Source: Hypholoma sublateritium FD-334 SS-4 (Eukaryota > Basidiomycota > Agaricomycetes > Agaricales > Strophariaceae). From it: DNA of 64,000 bases. This document shows, piece by piece, positions 57,134 to 64,000 of this stretch (within the stretch, counting starts at the first letter, position 1; every line of letters starts with the position of its first letter). A model generated the notes under the pieces. That model was given only the letters and a program-made list of their open reading frames with translations, had not been told where the DNA came from and did no database searches. The translations under genes and the position numbers were made by a program. The stretch lies in contig KN817534.1 of NCBI GenBank assembly GCA_000827495.1, positions 74,653-138,652 of the forward strand. The letters are read 5' to 3'.

Positions 57134-59328
57134 CTACAAGACAATAAACGCGCCGCTTCCCACGGATCCAAAGACGAAGTGCTGGCGCGCTGGATCGACG
57201 TGCGCGCCGGAGTCCAGGACCTGCGTTACCGAGATTAGCGGCGAGCCCTGGACGAGGCCCAAGTCCTTTGGAGTGAGCGACACATTGAAGTAATTCGTGT
57301 TCGCCGCAAGGACAAGCGTTTGCCCGCCGACCGTCCACAGGCCGACGTCGACGAGGTTGACGGTGACCTGGCGGAAGGTCGCGGTAGGATTGAGGATGAA
57401 CGGCGTCATCTTGGGCATGGAGAGTGCGAGGAGCGAAGCTGATGCTTTGATGTCGGTGGAGGTCGGGTCATCCCACGACATGACGCCTGCGAGCGTGTCC
57501 TGAGCAACATCATCACATATTCGACCATTGGAAGACCGTACCAAGACCGCCGTGGTTTATTCCTACGATACTCTCAACTACAAATTCCGGGCCGGTGGGG
57601 TATCTCTGATGTATTTCATGTCAGCGATATGGCAGAGATCAGCCACAACGTGAGCAAACGGACCATCCAATATCTATCAAATGTCGATCGTAGATTAACG
57701 AGAGCTCATTGTAGCTCGAGTTAAACTCACGTATCATTGCCAAATCCTTGAGGTACCGTCCATACGGCCTTCGTGCGTTCCCAGCCATTGGTGAATATGC
57801 GCTCCCTGAACTCATCCATCCTGGTGGATATGTCTTGGAAGTTTCCCTTGCAGTTGTCACATCTGGACGCGACGTAAGGCGAATTGAATACACCGCACTG
57901 GACTGAATGAAGTTCATCGCGACGTACCCGCAGTCACCATAGTCCACTGTGCAGGGTGTGTCCCACTGCGTCGAGAATGTCACATTGTTCCCTATCATGT
58001 ATACGTCCTGCATCACTATATCCGCACCACTTGTATATTCTCTGGAAGAGAAAAATAATTCAGCGCACGTCTTCGTTCTACGAGAAGTTAACATACGTGA
58101 AGAAAAAGTTTTCGCAGTTGAGAACCAGTGATACCGGATGATAGCCGGCACCTCCCTTTCCGTCTCCTCCATCCAAAGATTGAACAAGCTTTGATGCAAG
58201 GAAGGTGGCATTCAGCGGATCGGAAGTCCCGTCTGGCTCGTCAGCCGTATACCATGTCAGCAGGTTGGGGCGTGATTTTATCATATTGACCTGCTCTGTG
58301 ACTGCAGTGGCGTTCATGTAGTCGCTGTCAAGAATATCAAGATCGTAAACGAGTTGAGTGGCATGAAACTTCCTGACTGACTTTCTCATGTCGTAAACGA
58401 GGTAAAGCCCGACTTCTTCCATCTTGTCAAGAACAATGTTGAGCGCTGTAAGGTTATCAAATGTCGGGATTGGGTGAATCTATGGATAAACTATGAGTAT
58501 ATTACGCTGTGCACTCAGTGCGCTGGGACTGTACGATAGTAAACCTATAGGTGTGGTTTAGCATATTTTGCACTTGTGTATACCTATATAAATCGTACCC
58601 TTGAGCTGCGAGGGTGGCTGGGATCGTAAAGTCTTCGACCAGATAATTTCCGAAGCCAGTATAAAATCCAATAGGGAATACGGGTGCAAACGGGCCGCCT
58701 TTCCCATTAGCGGGGCGAGCTAGCAAAGCACCGGTCCGCAAGTCCATTTTTGTAACCGATCCGATGGTGGAGGGAGGATTGGGCAGAAAACTCAGAGAGC
58801 CCGACGCAGAAAATGTTTCCGAAGCAAAAGTTGCGGTACAAGATATGTCGTATGCCTCGGTCCGTGGAGTAAGACTAGAAAGAGAGAATGGCAGTGCGTG
58901 CTTTGTGGCATTAAGAGGGACGATCCCGCTGGAAAGCCTCTTGCCATCCACGTTAACAGTGACCACGAGAGATTGCAATGGAGAGCTCAGAGCATCGCGA
59001 GAAAGACCGATGGGTGCTGCGTTGGCAATATGTGAAAAAGTAATTGGGGTGTCAACTAGAATCGCGATATCGCTCGGGTCCCCAGATTTCGCATCTTCAG
59101 CCAAATACGGTCTTATAGCTGGGGAACATCGGAGAGCAAGCAATGGGGTGTTCGAAGTTGGAGGTATCACAAATTCACCGCCTGGAGGTACAGGTGGAAG
59201 GGAAGAGAGATAGTGTTTTCCGCACCTGAGATACTGTTAGACCACAGTCCTGAGAAGAGGAAAAATATATACCATGTTTGCGCGGAGACGCGCAACCCTA
59301 GATATACAAGTGCTAGAATCGGGAGCAT
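57134..59328 (-). CDS. Secreted TIM-barrel-like glycosidase candidate
   Basis: Exons 59328-59273, 59225-58574, 58479-58097, 58041-57928, 57862-57731, 57673-57664, 57605-57537 and 57499-57134 give 593 residues; the join between exons 2 and 3 and the one before the last exon are less sure. Residues 1-21 (ALVYLGLRVSAQT) are a signal peptide. An N-terminal beta-rich region (~20-190) precedes a barrel-like part with FPIGFYTGFGNYL, HPIPTFDN, VGLYLVYDMR and NLLTWYTADEPDG, in which E317 is a candidate catalytic acid. DNCKGNFQDISTRMDEFR, RYPTGPEFVVESIVGINHGG and VMSWDDPT follow, then a C-terminal beta domain ending GSVGSGAFIVL. The family is widespread in Agaricomycetes and is usually labelled a glycoside-hydrolase-like protein without a proven substrate. 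Exon 6 is only 10 nt. Confidence 0.75.
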
Positions 59329-61210
59329 CGTAGACCCTTGCTGAGATTGCGGGAATTAATGATAACGTTCCGTCCGAAGGCGCCGCGTCAGTTAAATATT
59401 AACGAGCGGGATATCCGGGGCGACCCATGCGCAAAGAAGCATGAGGGCACATGGTGGCGCGGGTCATTACACCAGTGTTATCGAATTCTTTAACGAAGAA
59501 CGGCGTTCCATCGTTACACTATCGACAGTAATGCTCTTTCAGTTCTTTTTATAAGCTTGGAGGTAAATTTAGACTTACTTTCATGGGAAATGTACGCCAG
59601 ATCGGTGTAAAAGTAGTGCCAGCGAATTCGATGTATGTTTTATCGGTGAAGAGGTGGATAAGTCCGCGCATTGGAGCACATCATCAAGATTCCCGACATA
59701 GCAGGCAGTAATGTATTCGCAAGAAGATATGAACCTCTAGATCCGACTGCGGGCTTGAGTCAATAGGTAGTGGTGGCTAAGTGAGAGCCTGAACAGTGAG
59801 AGTTGCTGTTGCGCGTGTGTACGACGCGCGGAGGCATGCTTATTAATATTCACACGCACGTGTCAGGAAAAGTTACATAACTCACTCACGTGATACTGAC
59901 AGTGATAGCCACCGTCAATTTCAAACTCCTTTGATGATGACACTTTCCCTTATACGACGCTCGAGTCCAATACCTGTCTGCCTCCTGTACGGTCTACCTG
60001 CCGGCGCGTGGACAGTTGCAGCGCCCTGCCCCCCTTTACGTGCCGCTCATCTGATTTCTACTACCCCCCACCTCCTCTGCTGTACTCCGTCATGCGCAGC
60101 TCGCCCTTTATCATGCACAACGAACAGTCCATGCAACCCGCACCTTCGCTGGTAAATTTCGTCGCCTCGAACCTAGCAAATAATCGTGTTGTTACCTATT
60201 TCAGGGTTTATTCTCCCAAATTCATTCCTGGCCACTGCCCCTTTCATCTATACGAAGCTCTGAAACCCAATTGTTCTCTGGATGCTACTCTCCTAGGACC
60301 AATCGGGTGATTCTTTTTTTGCATTCATCCTTTGGCTCCTACGATTGAAAGCAACCGATAACCAATTAACTTTCTTGCTTATGATCTATCCGTTCCGTCT
60401 ACTCCTGCCTGCTATCGAACGTGGTTCGAAAATTACATATGTATGCAATTGCAGACCCAAGCTTTGCTTCAGCCTCTTGGCTTGAGCCAAGTCTTTGTAT
60501 CTTCCAGACACTTCGCTTTCGGTGCCTACTTTGAAGACGCCAAACGGAGCGGAATGGACTCACTATTCTGTTATCACGGGGAACCTCGTTATACGGCAGT
60601 GTGTCCTTCCCCGTACCTCCGATTTGGCCTTTGATGTATCGAGACTGGCGCCCATTCTTGCTCACACGACGTGCTTCTTGGAAGCGTACCGGAATGCGCT
60701 CTGGCGCACTCATTCCTCTTGTGTAAGTCCTGTCCAAAGCGCTGCTGCCGAACGTTCGCCGAGTTTATTGGCTCGTTGAACGGGGAACTTATGTCTTCTC
60801 CTGTGCTTTTCCTGCCCCTGGCTCTACCTCAGCATACTTTCCAAAGGCCAAGAGCACCAGAGGATCTCAAGTAGATCTTGGCAGCGTACGCCCTGATACA
60901 ACTACCCAGTATCTGCATGGTATGTCACGAACGTGCTTCTCGTCTACTCTAGAAAAGATCGAGCTATACCTACAGTTTAACCTGAGCGCTCACCTCTATC
61001 CCTCCAGCACCGTTCCCGACGATATACTGCGATGGGCAGAATCAACGAAATATGGATGTGTACGCTTCATCATTTTTTACCTTGCGATAGGCCGCTCTCA
61101 ATGTTACTCAAATATCCATATCAGCATTCAACGCATCAGAGAAGCGTAACATGTACGGCAGTCCAGTTTCTTTGCAGATAAATTATTGATCGGTATATAA
61201 TTTGAAACAG
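59329..61210 (+). other. Upstream DNA and unresolved 5' exons
   Basis: Contains the promoter of the minus-strand glycosidase candidate (TTAATATTTAAC near 59390-59400) and, from about 60.1 kb, several plus-strand frames that may be 5' exons of the transporter gene. Examples are LVNFVASNLANNRVVTYF near 60150 and TVPDDILRWAESTKYG near 61010-61060. I could not splice them in a consistent frame to the exon at 61211. Confidence 0.35.
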
Positions 61211-63425
61211 ATTCTTCTACATCGGCGGCATCATGATGTACAAGCTTGGCCTCGAGTTCTTTAACGGCTCTATCACTACTTTGGCCACTGATCGCTTCAA
61301 TTCCGCCAACACGTTTACCAAACGTTAGTCACTTCAGTTGTCATCCAATGGGTCGCAACATACTCTGACTCGTAACGCTTTAGTTGGTGCTGCTTCGGGT
61401 GTCAATCAAGCGGCACAATGTGTTGGTGCTATCCTTATTGCTCCGGCGGTCAGGCGGCTCCCTACCCGTACAGTCCTTGCGGTAGCGATATCAATTTTCG
61501 CTCTTATGACAGTCATTCTCCTCATCGTCGATACTGCTACAGGTATGTCACTATCAACAATCATACCCATCTCACTAATATATGCTACAGGCGGAAAACT
61601 CAAGCAAGCGGGTGCAGCAAAACCTTCATACGGTGACTGGAATCCCAACCTTATTTTCGTCGTCTGGACTTTGTCGGGAATCTCGTACGGCATGGTCGAG
61701 CTCATTCGCCGCGTCATGTATGGCTTCATCTGTTGACTATAACCATAATTTTGTGGGCTAATTATAATCCATTGACAGCCCTGCCGATATCGTGGGAGGA
61801 GACGTCAGCAAGCTGCGCCGCATGGATGCGACTGTCCACATTTTCTACGAAGTCGCTGGCACAGCCGGTGCATTCGCTTCCTCCTCGGCCATCAGCAGAT
61901 TTGGGAACAATTACAGCTTCTTCCTTACGCCTGGTACGTTATCCACTCTCGTAGCCCATGACAATGCTCTTATGTCCCTTCTCCTGGACGATCAGTCTTC
62001 TTTGTCTTTGCGGCGACGTCGTGGACATTCATCAGCGCCTTGAACTTCAAGACTCACAAAGACATCCAAGAAGAGCTCGCCCAACAAGGCCTGGGTGACG
62101 TCGATTTGGGCAAGAGCACATCGCAAAACTACCTTGTTCAAATTGCGCTCGGTGTTCGTGGCTTCGGCGAGTCGATCTATGTCGGCGCCAAGCTCGTCTT
62201 CACAAATAGGCGCTTCATCTGTATGTTCTCCACTAGTATTGTTGCATGTACCGATATGCTCATGAGGATGATGAAGGGCTCTTCTGTGCTTAGTATGTGC
62301 TGTTCGGACTTCGTGCTCTGCGACGCGTACTCAACTAGCCAAAAGTTCCCTTGCTCTCTACATGCACAGGTTCTTGGAGAACTCACTTGCTCCCGCCTTT
62401 GCCAAGCGCGTTCTTGGTACCTCCGCCTGGAGCCAGATCATTGTTGGTGGTTCCAATTTCGGAGAGGTGATTGACTTTTCTCTGTACTATGACCTGAATA
62501 TTAATTAGTTTATTCGATAGCTGCTGGGCGCTGCCTCGGTGCTTGTTCTATCTGACGTCATCACTACCCCTGTAACGTGAATTTCTACTTTCTCAGTGCG
62601 ATTAACTAACAAAATATCTAGGTCCCATGGCTGCGGTTAGATGCCATCTTGGTAAATCCTCGGAACCTAGACGCTTACGTGCGACCATCATTAGTTTCGT
62701 ATTAAAATTTCCTCTTTAAGCTGAACATCGTGTGGATCTTGCCCACCTTCGCCCGTCATGCGACCAAGGACGTTTCATGGGCCTGTAAAATTGCCGCTTG
62801 CTTCATCCCTATCTCATTTGTACGTCTGGAAATGTTTCGACACTGGCCCTGTCAGTGCACTAAAAACATCGTTCGTAGGGTTGGGCTGCTGGAGATGTCT
62901 CTCTCGCCGCATACATTCAATCTGCGCTGTCAGACTCCCAATATAGTACGTCTCATTGCAACTCGGCTCCTTGCGTGCTGAATTCTGATGAAATACAGCA
63001 CACGCAAACGTGTCCGCGTTGGGCGCGGTCATGGCGTTCCTTTACTCGAGTTACATCGTGACGAATGCCGTACTCAGCTCAGTGCTCGGCAAGGTCTTCG
63101 ACAAAGATTTCCAACAACACGGGAACATCCTGCACGCTCTCAAAACTGTCGGAGGGTTCGCAGTCTTCTTGATACCCCGCCTTTTTGTCCCATATTGACT
63201 CCCGTCTTCAGCGCGCAATTCAGCATCGCATCTGCCATTATCTTATGTGCGACATTCATCCCCAGGGGCGCGTTTGCGCTTAATCCAAAGGCCCTGGGTA
63301 CTGTTGGTCTAAAGAGTCCCAACGCGGAGGTTGGGTCATCAGAGGACGCAGACAGCGAGAATGACGAGAAGGATATCAAGGACGGCTACCCGGATACGCC
63401 CGTGCTTGAAAAAATCAGCTCGTAG
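61211..63425 (+). CDS. MFS-like transporter, 5' end unresolved
   Basis: Well-supported exons start at 61211-61323, 61384-61542, 61591-61717, 61779-61933 and 61996-62220. Several short ones follow to the stop at 63425. Membrane segments with loops between are clear: FFYIGGIMMYKLGLEFF, LGAASGVNQAAQCVGAILIA, TVLAVAISIFALMTVILLIV, LIFVVWTLSGISYGMVELI, FFVFAATSWTFISAL, LLGAASVLVLSDVITTPVPW, LNIVWILPTF, FIPISFGWAAGDVSLAAYI, SALGAVMAFLYSSYIVTN and FSIASAIILCATFIP. A cytosolic tail rich in Asp and Glu ends the protein. The order resembles fungal MFS general substrate transporters. Substrate is not deducible. One splice near 62.28-62.34 kb and the N-terminal exons are not settled, so the coordinates give only the part I trust. 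Confidence 0.65.
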
Positions 63426-64000
63426 ATTTCTGCCCTCAAATGTTCTGTCTCCTTTGTATCTCATCCGGCCTTTTTTTCGTAAAGGACGGTGTGTACCTTA
63501 CATGCGTTGCTCACGGAATCACATATGTATTCAATCATCAACGTACAATTTAATAGATACGAAGCAGGTGTATCAAAGTGCGATGCTGGGCAAAGTGTTA
63601 CTACAAGGAGTGCATGATAAATAAAGGATGGATTAGGGTTCGCACGAGAAAATGGTTTGTTGGACTGGCTCCTTTAGCTAAGTGAAAGGTCCCCCAAGTG
63701 AAATGTATCTTTCCTCTGAATCACCGGAATGAGGATTGCATCCCATGTTTCCTTCCGTTTTCTCTCCGCTTCCTTTTGCCCGCGCTCTTGTGGACCGAAT
63801 GGTGATTTCTGAGCTACACCCGAGAAATCAACACACTGCGTTGAAAGATATAGCTTCAAAAACCCGACGTCAACAGTTTGGTCGTCTCTGAGATAACATC
63901 GGCGCGCATCCGTGCCACTGTCCCAAATCCGACGTTTAAACTGTCATTTCCCGGTATGGAGAATTCGGCCGTTCCTTTGGCGGCGTCTCCTGGCAGATAG
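63426..64000. other. Right edge, no feature seen
   Basis: Downstream region of the transporter gene. Only short frames and no recognisable domain, RNA gene or repeat up to the edge of the window. Confidence 0.45.

Noticed and set aside
57134..59328. Third GH79 paralogue
   Set aside because: No GH79 nucleophile block or NEPD motif of that family; the DEPDG context and overall layout are different.

Overview
The window is nuclear DNA of a filamentous basidiomycete, most likely a wood- or litter-decaying Agaricomycete. Reasons: many introns of about 45-65 nt with GT-AG borders, micro-exons, and protein families typical of that group (7-TM DUF6533-like and DUF6534-like membrane proteins, GH79 beta-glucuronidase-like enzymes, F-box/leucine-rich proteins, an OTT_1508-like deaminase, a Dal5-type permease). 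Two housekeeping genes, SFT2 and NUP192/NUP205, anchor it as a chromosome. All gene models here were spliced by eye; boundaries marked uncertain should be treated so.

Layout. 1-4.1 kb: gene-poor, GC-rich, with direct and tandem repeats. 4.1-8.5 kb: two plus-strand genes, an OTT_1508-like deaminase (902 aa) and an unrecognised 352-aa protein. 9.75-11.1 kb: 7-TM DUF6533-like protein. 11.1-14.4 kb: repeats, including a body-less remnant of the LRR gene family found at 18-24 kb, and a four-copy minisatellite. 14.9-16.0 kb: SFT2 (minus). 18.6-23.9 kb: two tandem LRR-type paralogues, bracketed by two ~0.9-kb diverged direct repeats (16.3-17.2 and 24.95-25.8 kb). 26.3-33.2 kb: the large nucleoporin gene (minus, 2120 aa), with a cluster of ambiguous bases. 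33.8-35.3 kb: a minus-strand gene fusing an HMUDK-helical/thymine-pyrophosphorylase-like domain to a chromodomain. 36.6-39.0 kb: a 17-exon MFS permease. 39.9-41.6 kb: F-box gene, with a divergent broken F-box/LRR gene beside it at 41.8-43 kb. 43.2-45.7 and 50.8-53.1 kb: two GH79 paralogues. 49.0-49.7 kb: small unrecognised gene. 53.7-55.9 kb: DUF6534-like membrane protein. 57.1-59.3 kb: secreted TIM-barrel-like glycosidase candidate. 60-63.4 kb: MFS-like transporter with unresolved 5' end.

How the genes relate. There is no operon-like logic. The right half (43-59 kb) is enriched in secreted carbohydrate-active enzymes and membrane proteins, fitting a saprotroph. The left half mixes housekeeping genes with repeat-associated, rapidly evolving families. 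The most unusual protein is the chromodomain fusion at 33.8-35.3 kb, whose catalytic-type domain belongs to a superfamily linked in phages and fungi to hypermodified DNA bases. The most unusual DNA structure is the LRR-family deletion derivative at 11.8-12.1 kb, which keeps the family promoter and 3' flank but has lost the gene body.
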